The notes below the pieces were generated by a model, which worked only from the letters and a program-made list of their open reading frames with translations, did not search any database and was not told where the DNA came from. A DNA stretch of 38,766 nt from NCBI RefSeq assembly GCF_019448115.1, contig NZ_JAGFNY010000018.1:1-38766 (forward strand), written 5' to 3'. Origin of the DNA: Succinivibrio faecicola (GTDB taxonomy: Bacteria; Pseudomonadota; Gammaproteobacteria; Enterobacterales; Succinivibrionaceae). The position numbers and the translations under genes were made by a program. This document shows, in pieces, positions 8,025-16,184 of the stretch (its first letter is position 1; each line of letters begins with the position of its first letter).

Positions 8025-8663
8025 CTAGTTTTGGCAAACGGACATGATGTCGCGAGTTTTAATACCCTGCTTTAAGATATCAATTGTTGCCTTAACAAAA
8101 TCATTAACACTTATTCTGCTTGTTCCATTTACATTTACAGGCAGTACGCTATCAGACAGCATGTAGTTACCAGAGCCGATTGAATGATCATCTAAAAAAA
8201 GTGGAGGCGAGAATATCCCCCATTTAACATTGGAGCATGTTGAAAGTCTTTTATAGGCATTTACACAAAGTCTGTCTACTTTTTGCTGCTCATCATTGAT
8301 AACGACATCACTTTCATCAAAAACAAAACGCTTTTTAGATTTATCTGTATATAAAAATGCAGATGAACCAAGACACAGTAAAGAAATATCTGTATTCTTC
8401 AGAATTTCAAGTTCTGTCCATAAAGGCAGAAGATCGGTTGAATATCTTGTAATATCAAGAAAGGAAACTGCATCAACAATGACATGGCAACCATCAAAAT
8501 CGCTGAGTTTAAGATCCTGATAATCCTTTACTACAAGTTTTCCATCACCTTTTAAACTTATATATGAACTTACAACGCTGACGGTTCTAATTTTTAAAGC
8601 TTCAGCGCTGTTTACAATCATCTGCCCTATCTTAGTGTCGGCACCAATTACTGCTATCTGCAT
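8025..8663 (-). CDS. NAD(P)-binding Rossmann protein (NAD(P)H-binding family)
   Basis: 212 residues. The N-terminus is a Rossmann turn, AVIGADTKIGQ (GxxxxxG form), followed by a strand ending near residue 30 and a second strand, VIVDAVSFLD. The C-terminal SRISVNDFVKATIDIL matches the closing motif of short atypical SDR/NmrA-like proteins. No catalytic Tyr-x3-Lys is obvious, so it may be a reductase, a redox sensor or only a nucleotide binder. Its ATG lies 2 bases after the stop of the degenerate HNH gene, so the two are translationally coupled. A 7-bp hairpin lies 7 bases past its stop (7998-8017) but lacks a T run on this strand. Confidence 0.65.
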   Translation of the reverse strand: MQIAVIGADTKIGQMIVNSAEALKIRTVSVVSSYISLKGDGKLVVKDYQDLKLSDFDGCHVIVDAVSFLDITRYSTDLLPLWTELEILKNTDISLLCLGSSAFLYTDKSKKRFVFDESDVVINDEQQKVDRLCVNAYKRLSTCSNVKWGIFSPPLFLDDHSIGSGNYMLSDSVLPVNVNGTSRISVNDFVKATIDILKQGIKTRDIMSVCQN

Positions 8664-8665
8664 AA

Positions 8666-9682
8666 TTATTTGTATTTACTTGAAAAATCAATAAGACTGA
8701 ATTCACCACTGTTAAGCCAGTTTTCAAATCTGATGGTATTATGCCACTTTACATATTCTTTGTTAGGCCAAAGCTTTTTATCCTCTGGCAGTAATAATGG
8801 TTTATTATCAAGTTTGATATAGTCAGGATCAAAATGCTCTTTCATACGCTGAGAGAGTCTTACTCTTAAAATATCTGATGCATCATAAAAAAATGTTATA
8901 AAGCCCTTGTTGAATAACTCTGCAATATCAGCTCTCAGGATAATTCCATTTTCTATTGTCAAGAAGCGATCATCGTACATTGACTGAAAATTCACAGCCT
9001 TTAAAGTAGCAATAAAATGGCTTTCAGTTACAGCGCATGTGGCATTATAGACACCTAAAAGTTCTGTTCGGTACTCTGAGATATTCTCGATTGTCTTATG
9101 AACTGTAGCCTTGTAGTATATGCCAGGCCATGTTCCATCAGAACATATATAGTCAATTGCTTCTTTACGTTTTTGATTCGAAACTTTAATAAGATATTTT
9201 CCTATTGGTGATGAAGATTTTAAAAGGATCTGACAGTGATCTTTTAAAAATTTGAATTCAAATCCTTCTGGTACATCAAGTATTTGTGTTTTTGTGAATA
9301 TGAATGTACCGTTTATAAGATTGCAGCTAATAGGCATAGACAGATCGGCATTAAACTCCTCTGCCCTGTTTATAAAATCCTGATATGTAACATAACCTGA
9401 TCTCACACCGAATGTATACCAGCAGACATTTAGATCAAGATACACTTTCTTAAGATAATATCCACCGCCGACAATTATCTGTTTATCGCCTTTTTCAACT
9501 AAAAATAAAGTTAAAGTTCCTGGCTTTATCACGATATCAGACTTATCTGATAGATTCTCCTCAAAGGGAGTGTACCAGCAGTTTGTTATACTTGATCCAT
9601 AGGAAATGAAGTGAGCCTTGATAACCTGAAACCAGTTATAAGATACCTTTAATAAAAGAATATCAGGCTTGTTGTAATCCAT
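8666..9682 (-). CDS. COG3440-like protein with degraded HNH domain
   Basis: 338 residues, ATG 9682 with an AAGGTGG ribosome site. The N-terminal half (about 10-160) follows the pattern of the PUA/EVE-like domain of COG3440 predicted restriction endonucleases: an N-terminal NWF, GTLTLFLVEKGDKQIIVGGG, WYTFGVRSGYVTYQDF and NLINGTFIF. The C-terminal half (about 200-290) is HNH_2-like: YRTELLGVYNATCAVTE, then KAVNF, then ENGIILRADIAELFN. In active members KAVNF would read AAHI and ADIAELF would read a dlHrLF motif, so both histidines appear replaced (Asn231, Ala254) while the middle Asn245 is kept. Inference: a former modification-dependent nuclease kept as a DNA-binding or regulatory protein, or a decaying gene. 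The frame is intact. Confidence 0.65.
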   Translation of the reverse strand: MDYNKPDILLLKVSYNWFQVIKAHFISYGSSITNCWYTPFEENLSDKSDIVIKPGTLTLFLVEKGDKQIIVGGGYYLKKVYLDLNVCWYTFGVRSGYVTYQDFINRAEEFNADLSMPISCNLINGTFIFTKTQILDVPEGFEFKFLKDHCQILLKSSSPIGKYLIKVSNQKRKEAIDYICSDGTWPGIYYKATVHKTIENISEYRTELLGVYNATCAVTESHFIATLKAVNFQSMYDDRFLTIENGIILRADIAELFNKGFITFFYDASDILRVRLSQRMKEHFDPDYIKLDNKPLLLPEDKKLWPNKEYVKWHNTIRFENWLNSGEFSLIDFSSKYK

Positions 9683-9814
9683 AAAACCACCTTAGGTTTT
9701 TATAATATCTGATTTAAGTTTATTCATATGTATTCTCAATTACCATACATTTTTCTTAAATTTGTTAAATTCCACATAATATGAACATGCAAAAAATTTC
9801 ATTGAAACCCGTTT

Positions 9815-9830
9815 TGTAAACGATGTCACA
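9815..9830. promoter_or_regulatory. CRP-like binding site
   Basis: TGTAA-ACGATG-TCACA differs by one base from the TGTGA-N6-TCACA core, with flanking T and A runs as in strong CRP sites. It is about 340 bases upstream of the sglT ATG and about 130 bases upstream of the HNH-like gene's ATG, so either could be the target. Confidence 0.5.
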
Positions 9831-9884
9831 ATTTTTACAATTAATCTTATTTTTATTTTTCTTTAAAATCAATAATTTAAAAAT

Positions 9885-9900
9885 ATGTAACCGATTACAT
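9885..9900. promoter_or_regulatory. GalR/LacI-family operator-like palindrome
   Basis: ATGTAACCGATTACAT has perfect 6-bp arms around the CCGA centre. It fits the inner positions of the GalR/GalS consensus GTGTAANCGNTTACAC, differing only at the outermost base on each side. It is upstream of a transporter closely resembling the Na+/galactose symporter of Vibrio, which makes sugar-responsive repression the natural reading. Confidence 0.6.
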
Positions 9901-10126
9901 TATCTCAATTTTCTGAAAAAAACGCACAGTTTTCTTTTTAAAAACTAATTACTGTTTAAACAAATTATCATTTGTTTTACATATCTTTTATCGATTGTAA
10001 ATATATTTTTTATTTTAATTATTTACTGTGCTTTTTTATGTATTTTTGATAAATAAATAACTCTTATCTTAAAATAATTCCCTTGGTTGTATGTTTTTGT
10101 AAATTCTCATAAAATTTTCTTGAACG

Positions 10127-10151
10127 TAGCCATGCTATGGCTAATTTTTTT
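10127..10151 (+). terminator. Terminator-like hairpin in the sglT leader
   Basis: TAGCCAT, loop GCT, ATGGCTA, then AATTTTTTT. The 7-bp stem with a 7-T run ends 12 bases before the AAGG ribosome site of sglT. It could be an attenuator, or could terminate leader transcripts. The stem has only 3 GC pairs. Confidence 0.45.
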
Positions 10152-10173
10152 ATTTCAAACACAAGGTAGTATT

Positions 10174-11835
10174 ATGGAAAATGTAGTTGCAGGACTATCT
10201 ACCATTGATTACGTTATCTTTGGTATTTATGCTCTTGTCGTTATTGGAATCGGCCTTTTTGCCTCCCGTAAAAACACCAAATCTGCTGAAGGTTACTTTC
10301 TTGCAGGTAAGTCAATTCCATGGTGGGCAGTAGGTGCTTCATTAATCGCAGCAAATATTTCAGCTGAACAGTTTATCGGTATGTCAGGTTCTGGCTATGC
10401 AATCGGCTTTGGTATTGCAGCTTATGAATTCATGGCAGCTGTTACTCTGATTTTAGTTGGTAAGTATTTCTTACCTATCTTTATTGAAAAAGGTATCTAT
10501 ACAATTCCAGAGTTCGTTGAAAAGCGTTTCAACAAGACTTTAAAGACAATTCTTGCAGTCTTCTGGATCTGTTTATATATCTTTGTAAACCTGTCATCTG
10601 TTTTATACCTTGGCGGTTTAGCACTTGAAACCATTCTTGGTATTCCAATGATGTACACCATCTTAGGTCTTGCAGCATTTGCTCTAATCTACTCTGTTTA
10701 CGGCGGTCTTTCTGCTGTTGTATGGACAGACGTTATTCAGGTTGCTGTGCTTGTAATCGGTGGTTTTGCAACATCTTACCTTGCATTAAAACTTATCGGT
10801 GGCGACGCTGGTGCATTTGCAGGTTTATCAACTCTTATTGATGAAGTACCAGATCACTTCACAATGGTTCTTGATCAGTCAAATCCTCAGTTCAGCAACC
10901 TTCCTGGTATTGCTGTTCTTATCGGTGGTATGTGGGTTGCTAACCTTTACTACTGGGGTTTCAACCAGTACATCATCCAGAGAACATTTGCTGCAAAATC
11001 AGTAGATGAGGCTCAGAAGGGTCTTGCTTTTGCAGCTTTCTTAAAGTGCATTACCCCAATCATCGTTGTTATCCCTGGCATTGCAGCATACTACATCACA
11101 GTTCATAACCCTGCTCTATTAGATCAGTTAAAGGGTATGTATGGTGATTTAGTTGCTAACAACATTCCAACAGCTACTCAGACTGACCGTGCTTATCCTT
11201 GGGTTGCACAGTTATTACCTGTTGGTATCAAGGGCTTAGTATTCGCAGCTCTATCTGCAGCTATCGTTTCATCATTAGCATCTATGCTTAACTCTACAGC
11301 TACCATTTTCACAATGGATATCTTCAAAGAGTACGTAAAGAAGGATGCATCTGACCTAACTTTAGTTACTGTTGGTCGTTTAACCGCTATCTGTGCTTTA
11401 GTAATTGCAATCTTCATTGCTCCATTATTAAGCTCACTGGGTCAGGCATTCCAGTACATTCAGGAGTACACAGGTGTTGTATCACCAGGTATCCTAGCTG
11501 TATTCGTTTGTGGTCTGTTCTTCAAGAAGGCAAACTCAACTGGTGCAGTAGTTGGTGTTCTATCATCTATCGTAATTGCTTTACTGTTAAAGTTCTTACC
11601 AATCAACATGCCATTCATGGATCAGATGTTATACACCCTGGTACTGACTATCGCTGTTATCGTATTTGTTTCACTTTCAACTAACGAAAACGACGATGAT
11701 GAAAAGGCTATCATAACAACTGCAAAAACCTTCAAGACTTCAGGCGGTTTTGCTATTGCATCATATGCAATTTTACTGATTGTTGCAGTAATTTATGCAG
11801 CATTCTGGAACCCACAGTTAGGTTTTGCATTCTAA
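10174..11835 (+). CDS. sglT: Na+/galactose (glucose) symporter, vSGLT-type SSS transporter
   Basis: 553 residues from ATG 10174, preceded by AAGG at 8-base spacing; the Vibrio protein is about 543. It imports galactose/glucose with Na+ through the inner membrane, with about 14 membrane helices expected. Very strong resemblance to vSGLT runs throughout: YFLAGKS then PWWAVGASLIAANISAEQFI with the sugar-binding Gln (Q66 here), the YTIPEFVEKRFNK loop, YSVYGGLSAVVWTDVIQ, NLPGIAVLIGG, NLYYWGFNQYIIQRT with the Asn/Tyr gate, SSLASMLNSTATIFTMDI near the Na+ site, and GQAFQYIQEYTG. The last helix is followed by only a few residues. It is monocistronic, with a strong terminator 20 bases downstream, and probably controlled by the CRP-like and GalR-like sites. 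A change of hexose specificity cannot be excluded. Confidence 0.92.
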   Translation: MENVVAGLSTIDYVIFGIYALVVIGIGLFASRKNTKSAEGYFLAGKSIPWWAVGASLIAANISAEQFIGMSGSGYAIGFGIAAYEFMAAVTLILVGKYFLPIFIEKGIYTIPEFVEKRFNKTLKTILAVFWICLYIFVNLSSVLYLGGLALETILGIPMMYTILGLAAFALIYSVYGGLSAVVWTDVIQVAVLVIGGFATSYLALKLIGGDAGAFAGLSTLIDEVPDHFTMVLDQSNPQFSNLPGIAVLIGGMWVANLYYWGFNQYIIQRTFAAKSVDEAQKGLAFAAFLKCITPIIVVIPGIAAYYITVHNPALLDQLKGMYGDLVANNIPTATQTDRAYPWVAQLLPVGIKGLVFAALSAAIVSSLASMLNSTATIFTMDIFKEYVKKDASDLTLVTVGRLTAICALVIAIFIAPLLSSLGQAFQYIQEYTGVVSPGILAVFVCGLFFKKANSTGAVVGVLSSIVIALLLKFLPINMPFMDQMLYTLVLTIAVIVFVSLSTNENDDDEKAIITTAKTFKTSGGFAIASYAILLIVAVIYAAFWNPQLGFAF

Positions 11836-11855
11836 AATAGAATTAAACTATCTTA

Positions 11856-11884
11856 AAAATCAGGGCTGATGCCCTGATTTTTTT
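11856..11884 (+). terminator. Rho-independent terminator of sglT
   Basis: AAAATCAGGGC, loop TGAT, GCCCTGATTTTTTT. GC-rich stem extended by A/T pairs and a 7-T run. Confidence 0.9.
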
Positions 11885-12140
11885 ATTCTAAAAACATACT
11901 CTCAAAACTTAAATCTGATCAATGATTAGATCTTTATTATCAAAGCCGACCTACGAACCAACTTTGTAATTTCTTTTGTGTACTGACCGTTAATAGAAAT
12001 AGGCTCGTCTTGACATGAAGAAGTTATAACCTGTGCTTGATTGACTTTTATCGTAGTTAAAGAGGTAGTCACTGCTCACGGCAAAAAGAAATAACTTTGA
12101 CGCTGTCAACGCCTTAGCATTAGAGTAGGAAACACAAAAA
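11885..12140. other. Intergenic, nothing recognised
   Basis: About 255 bases between convergent sglT and rnd. The minus strand has a start-less open stretch of about 50 codons ending near 11990. I see no family resemblance, tRNA or clear terminator for rnd. Confidence 0.4.
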
Positions 12141-13286
12141 TCAAAACTCAGGTATTTCACCTAATGCATCCTTATACCAGGAACTTTGAAGTATAGGGAT
12201 CTGCCTGTAGTACTTTTTATAAAAGAAATCATTTACAAGCTGTTTGTTAACAAGTAATTCCTTACAGACACAAAGCTCTAAGGATTTTTTTGATAAAAAC
12301 TGCTTTAAAGCTTTTATCTTTGAGGCATATTCCTTATCATTAGCAAAATGATCGTAAGCAAGAGCAATTGAATCAACCAGATTGCTGTTCTTTTTCATCT
12401 GACTTATGGATTGATTAAACCACTCTATTACTATTTTTCCATATGCTTTAATTGCACCGTATTTCATGCCGCATTTATCAAGAGATGAAAAATTATGAGA
12501 TCGACATCTGCAGATATTGCACAGTGCCTTTGTAGTTATTATTCTATTTAAAGCCTCATTATTTTCAATTGCAAGAAGTATTCTTCTATGGCAAAGATAA
12601 CTTAGAATATACAACTGCTTTTTGTTTAATGATCCTGCTCCACTGACAGATAGATAGCTATCTTCAGCTTTAGTTTCCATTAGAGCTTTGTTTTTATAAT
12701 CTTCCATTTCCTGACTGAAGAAAGTCAGTCTTCTGTCAGAATCTGTAAATAAGGAAATTACAGCCTTATAAAGCCTTTCAAGATATATCACATCCTCTTT
12801 AGCATAAATAAGTTGATCCTCGCTTAAAGGACGTTTCTGCCAGTCTGATGTTGTATGCTCTTTTTTAATTTCTATATTTAAATATTCAGAAAGTGCACTT
12901 TGCAATCCCTGTGAATATGAACGGTTTGCAAAACTTAATAATAGCTGAATATCAATGATTCTCTTTGGTAACTGCCTGTTAAAAGTCATTGAATAACTAA
13001 GATTAGACAGAACTTCAAGATCTTCACGGCAGGAAAAAAGCAGAATACTTGCTTTTGTTGAATTGATGGCATTAACAAAATCTACTAGTTTTATCTCTGA
13101 TAAAGGATCTATAAGGTAGGTTTCTTCTTTAATACAGATCTGAATTAAATCAAGCTCTGGATAAAATGTTTTAACTCTAGTAAATTCTGTATCTAAAGAC
13201 AGACAGTCATCTTCACCTAAAGATAGGATCTTATCGCAAAGGTTCTGAAGATTTTCCTGAGTCTGTATGTAGTTAATATCTGCCAT
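12141..13286 (-). CDS. rnd: Ribonuclease D
   Basis: 381 residues from ATG 13286, close to the E. coli enzyme (375). RNase D is a 3'-5' exoribonuclease that trims tRNA and other small RNA precursors. The DEDD exonuclease domain is complete: SLDTEFTRVKTFYPELDLIQ (Exo I, DxE), CREDLEVL (Exo II Asp), TSDWQKRPLSEDQLIYAKED (Exo III Tyr-x3-Asp). The C-terminal half has an HRDC-like helical region (about 215-290) with weak conservation. Two upstream in-frame ATGs (13298, 13319) exist without ribosome sites; the one at 13319 would overlap a chance TATAAT. It lies directly after fadD, the same order as in E. coli, and is probably co-transcribed. Confidence 0.88.
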   Translation of the reverse strand: MADINYIQTQENLQNLCDKILSLGEDDCLSLDTEFTRVKTFYPELDLIQICIKEETYLIDPLSEIKLVDFVNAINSTKASILLFSCREDLEVLSNLSYSMTFNRQLPKRIIDIQLLLSFANRSYSQGLQSALSEYLNIEIKKEHTTSDWQKRPLSEDQLIYAKEDVIYLERLYKAVISLFTDSDRRLTFFSQEMEDYKNKALMETKAEDSYLSVSGAGSLNKKQLYILSYLCHRRILLAIENNEALNRIITTKALCNICRCRSHNFSSLDKCGMKYGAIKAYGKIVIEWFNQSISQMKKNSNLVDSIALAYDHFANDKEYASKIKALKQFLSKKSLELCVCKELLVNKQLVNDFFYKKYYRQIPILQSSWYKDALGEIPEF

Positions 13287-13328
13287 GCTAATGCTCATAT
13301 TTATTTTTTTTGTGAGCATTATATCATT

Positions 13329-15017
13329 TTATGAATCAAAGCGATTCTGTCTTAGATATCTTCTTAATACCTTTCCAACAGGAGACTTTGGAAGCTTTTC
13401 AACAAATTCAATATGCTTAGGGATCTTATAACCTGTCAGATATTTTTTCAGATGCAAAAGAACAAGCTCTTTGGTAAGAGTTTTATCTTTTCTGACAATA
13501 TACAGTTTTACTGATTCACCTGTGCTTGAGGATGGAACACCGACAACGCCGCACTCTATCACACCGTTGAGCATTGATACGACGTTTTCAATTTCATTTG
13601 GGAATACATTGAAACCAGAAACAATAATCATGTCCTTGATTCTGTCAATGATTTTTATAAAACCGCCATCACACCATACTGCGATATCACCTGTTCTTAA
13701 AAATTCACCATCAAAAACATGCTCTGTTTCTTTTTGATTGTTAAAGTAGCCTTTCATAACCTGAGGACCTTTAAACTCAAGTTCACCTGGCATATTTTTT
13801 TGAGTAATTTCCTCACCTGTATGTATATCTACAATTCTTGCAATTGTAGATGGTGTTGGAACACCAATAGTTCCGTTGTACTCGCGGTTGTTATATGGAA
13901 GTGCACAGCAAAGAGGAGAACATTCTGTAAGACCGTAACCTTCAAGTACACTGACTCCTGAAACCTCTTTGAACTTTTTAGCAACACCTTCTTGTACAGC
14001 GGTACCACCACCGACAACAAGTCTTAATTTATTAAGCTTAACCTTTTTGAATACATCATGAGTTACAAATGCATTTAAAAGTGTATTAACAGCAATAATG
14101 ATTGATACATCAGAATTTCTCTTAAGAGCACTTATAACAGTATTAAACTGTCTAGGATCAGCAATAAGAATATTAGAGCAACCTATATAAAGCGCAAACA
14201 TCAGATTAATAGTCATCGCAAAAATATGGTACAAAGGCAGTGCAGTTAAAATAGTTTCTTCTCCATAATTGAGAATTGGAGAGTACATAGCATCCGCCTG
14301 CATTACATTTGAAATGATATTTCTGTGGGTGAGCATTGCACCTTTTGGTTTTCCTGTAGTACCGCCTGTATACTGATAAAAAGCAACATCATCAATATTG
14401 ATATCTACCTTTGAAAATCCAAGGTTATAACCTTTTTCTACAGCGCTTTTAAATGAAACAATCTGTTTTTTATCATATGATGGTACACTTCTTTTGAGAT
14501 AGCGGAAGGCAAAATTATAAAAAGGCCCCTTAAAACTTCCTAGATAATCACCAACATTACAGGAAATAATTGTTTTTATATAAGTCTGATCATGTATCTG
14601 CAAAAGCCTTGCATTAATACTCTCAAGTGTTACTACAACCTGAGCTTTTGAATCTCTAAGCACACTTAAAATTTCATGAGCTGTATAAAGAGGATTAACA
14701 TTTACAATGCGCATACCGCATTTCAATCCTGCAAAAACACAGATAGGATACTGAATCAGATTTGGAAGAATGACACCTAGGGCATCACCTTTTTTTACAT
14801 TAAGTTCATTTTGAAGATAGGAAGCAAACGCATCAACTTTCTCGTTTACTTCCCTGAAAGTCATTGAAGTGCCAAAACTTGTAAATGCTGTTTTATTAGC
14901 ATACTTATGGCATGTATCTTCAAAAAGAGCATACAGACTGTCATACTCAGGTTCCCCTATGGTATGAGGTACATCTTCAGGATAACTTTCATACCACGGA
15001 TACTGATTTTCTGTCAT
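13329..15017 (-). CDS. fadD: Long-chain fatty acid--CoA ligase
   Basis: 562 residues from ATG 15017, essentially the length of E. coli FadD (561). It activates long-chain fatty acids as acyl-CoA at the inner membrane face, using ATP. It has the adenylate-forming signatures: FYQYTGGTTGKPKGAMLTH (P-loop), EGYGLTECSP, GEFLRTGDIAVW, IKIIDRIKDMIIVSGFNVFP (hinge and fatty-acyl signature), and the C-terminal catalytic Lys in PKSPVGKVLRR. The start is fixed by AAAGGAG 6 bases ahead; a longer frame from 15062 would run into serC. The gap to serC is 25 bases and to rnd about 42, so serC-fadD-rnd looks like one transcript. Confidence 0.93.
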   Translation of the reverse strand: MTENQYPWYESYPEDVPHTIGEPEYDSLYALFEDTCHKYANKTAFTSFGTSMTFREVNEKVDAFASYLQNELNVKKGDALGVILPNLIQYPICVFAGLKCGMRIVNVNPLYTAHEILSVLRDSKAQVVVTLESINARLLQIHDQTYIKTIISCNVGDYLGSFKGPFYNFAFRYLKRSVPSYDKKQIVSFKSAVEKGYNLGFSKVDINIDDVAFYQYTGGTTGKPKGAMLTHRNIISNVMQADAMYSPILNYGEETILTALPLYHIFAMTINLMFALYIGCSNILIADPRQFNTVISALKRNSDVSIIIAVNTLLNAFVTHDVFKKVKLNKLRLVVGGGTAVQEGVAKKFKEVSGVSVLEGYGLTECSPLCCALPYNNREYNGTIGVPTPSTIARIVDIHTGEEITQKNMPGELEFKGPQVMKGYFNNQKETEHVFDGEFLRTGDIAVWCDGGFIKIIDRIKDMIIVSGFNVFPNEIENVVSMLNGVIECGVVGVPSSSTGESVKLYIVRKDKTLTKELVLLHLKKYLTGYKIPKHIEFVEKLPKSPVGKVLRRYLRQNRFDS

Positions 15018-15042
15018 AAATGCTCCTTTTGTCATGCTCTTA

Positions 15043-16131
15043 TTAGCTGTGTGAGGCTGCAAACTCCTTGAGGAAATCTACAAGAATCTGAACACCTTCA
15101 ATTGGCATTGCATTATAGATACTTGCTCTCATGCCGCCTAACACTTTATGCCCCTTAAGTCCGATAAGTCCTTTAGCTTTTGAAAGCTTTAAGAACTCAT
15201 CATTTAATGATTCATCCTTTAAGGTGAATACACAGTTAACTCTTGAGCGATCATTTGCTGCAATCTTGCTGATATAGAAATCAGAACTATCAATGTAATC
15301 ATAAAGCATTTTTGATTTTTTGATATTTCTTCTTTCTAATTCTTCAACACCGCCCAAATTTTTTATCCATTTAAAGTTCAGGTATGCCATATACCATGCG
15401 AATGTACATGGTGTGTTGTACATAGAATCAAACTTGGATAAAACACTCCAATCAAGAATTGATGGGCAGTACTTACGAGCCTTGCCTAATAGATCTTCAC
15501 GTACAATGGTAATTGTCATACCTGATGGACCAACATTCTTCTGAAGGCCGAAAATGATAGCACCAAACTTAGATACGTCAATTGGTCTTGTCATAATATC
15601 AGATGACATATCAGCAATTAAAGGAACACCTTTTGTGTCTGGTAAAGTAAATGATTCTATACCGTTTACAGTCTCATTTAAGCAAATGTAGCAGTACTCA
15701 GAATTCTCAGATACAGTCATCTTTGAATAGTCAACGTGCCAGACACCGCTCTCATCCTGATATGAGCATTCATGAAGAACAGCATTACCGTATTTCTCAG
15801 CACATTCCTTGTAAGCACAGCGAGACCAGTGGCCTGTTACAAAATAATCAGCTGTACCGTTTTCTGACAGAAGATTCATAGGAATAGCAGCAAACTGACC
15901 ACGACCGCCACCCTGCTCAAAAATAATCTTATAATTTGATGGAACATTTAAAAGCTCACGCAGTAATGCTTCAGCATCCTTTGCAACCTTATCAAACTCT
16001 GCAGAACGGTGAGAAATCTCAACAAGTCCCATACCGGTATTAGCAAAATTTCTGAAATCTCGCTGAGCCTCATCCATCACTTCATCAGGAAGCATACAAG
16101 GACCTGCATAATAGTTCCAAACCTTACTCAT
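15043..16131 (-). CDS. serC: Phosphoserine aminotransferase
   Basis: 362 residues from ATG 16131, exactly the usual enterobacterial length. It transaminates 3-phosphohydroxypyruvate (serine pathway) and 3-hydroxy-4-phosphohydroxythreonine (PLP pathway). Motifs are NYYAGPCMLP at the N-terminus, ISHRSAEF, FEQGGGRGQF (PLP phosphate), NETVNGIE, ADMSSDI with the PLP Asp, and the Schiff-base Lys in IFGLQKNVGPSG. The second of two tandem ATGs is chosen because GGAG lies 6 bases ahead; a third ATG at 16143 lacks one. It follows gyrA across a terminator, an adjacency that I recall from other marine and gut gammaproteobacteria. Confidence 0.93.
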   Translation of the reverse strand: MSKVWNYYAGPCMLPDEVMDEAQRDFRNFANTGMGLVEISHRSAEFDKVAKDAEALLRELLNVPSNYKIIFEQGGGRGQFAAIPMNLLSENGTADYFVTGHWSRCAYKECAEKYGNAVLHECSYQDESGVWHVDYSKMTVSENSEYCYICLNETVNGIESFTLPDTKGVPLIADMSSDIMTRPIDVSKFGAIIFGLQKNVGPSGMTITIVREDLLGKARKYCPSILDWSVLSKFDSMYNTPCTFAWYMAYLNFKWIKNLGGVEELERRNIKKSKMLYDYIDSSDFYISKIAANDRSRVNCVFTLKDESLNDEFLKLSKAKGLIGLKGHKVLGGMRASIYNAMPIEGVQILVDFLKEFAASHS

Positions 16132-16152
16132 CATTGTCTCCATTGATATAAA

Positions 16153-16177
16153 TAAAAAGCATGGATTTCTCCATGCT
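16153..16177 (-). terminator. Rho-independent terminator of gyrA
   Basis: On the minus strand: AGCATGGA, loop GAAA, TCCATGCT, then TTTT. An 8-bp stem capped by a GNRA tetraloop ends only about 20 bases before the serC start, so serC needs readthrough or a promoter overlapping the hairpin. Confidence 0.85.
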
Positions 16178-16184
16178 CTAAAAA

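Larger units (their letters stand above)
9683..10173. other. Divergent control region between HNH-like gene and sglT
   Basis: About 490 bases, very AT-rich. A TTG-started extension of the sglT frame from 10087 is not credible. The region holds a CRP-like site, a GalR-like palindrome, an 8-bp inverted repeat AAACAAAT-TATC-ATTTGTTT (9958-9977), a TTTACA-N14-TGTAAA pair (9976-10001) and a terminator-like hairpin close to the sglT ribosome site. No RNA gene was recognised. Confidence 0.6.

Noticed and set aside
10087-10173. TTG-started N-terminal extension of the sglT frame
   Set aside because: The ATG at 10174 has an AAGG ribosome site and aligns with the vSGLT start; the extension crosses the leader hairpin.
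11990-12140. Open minus-strand stretch of about 50 codons after rnd
   Set aside because: No start codon, no ribosome site and no recognisable family.
13320-13326. TATAAT just before a possible rnd ATG at 13319
   Set aside because: No -35 at proper spacing; rnd is likely read from the serC-fadD transcript.
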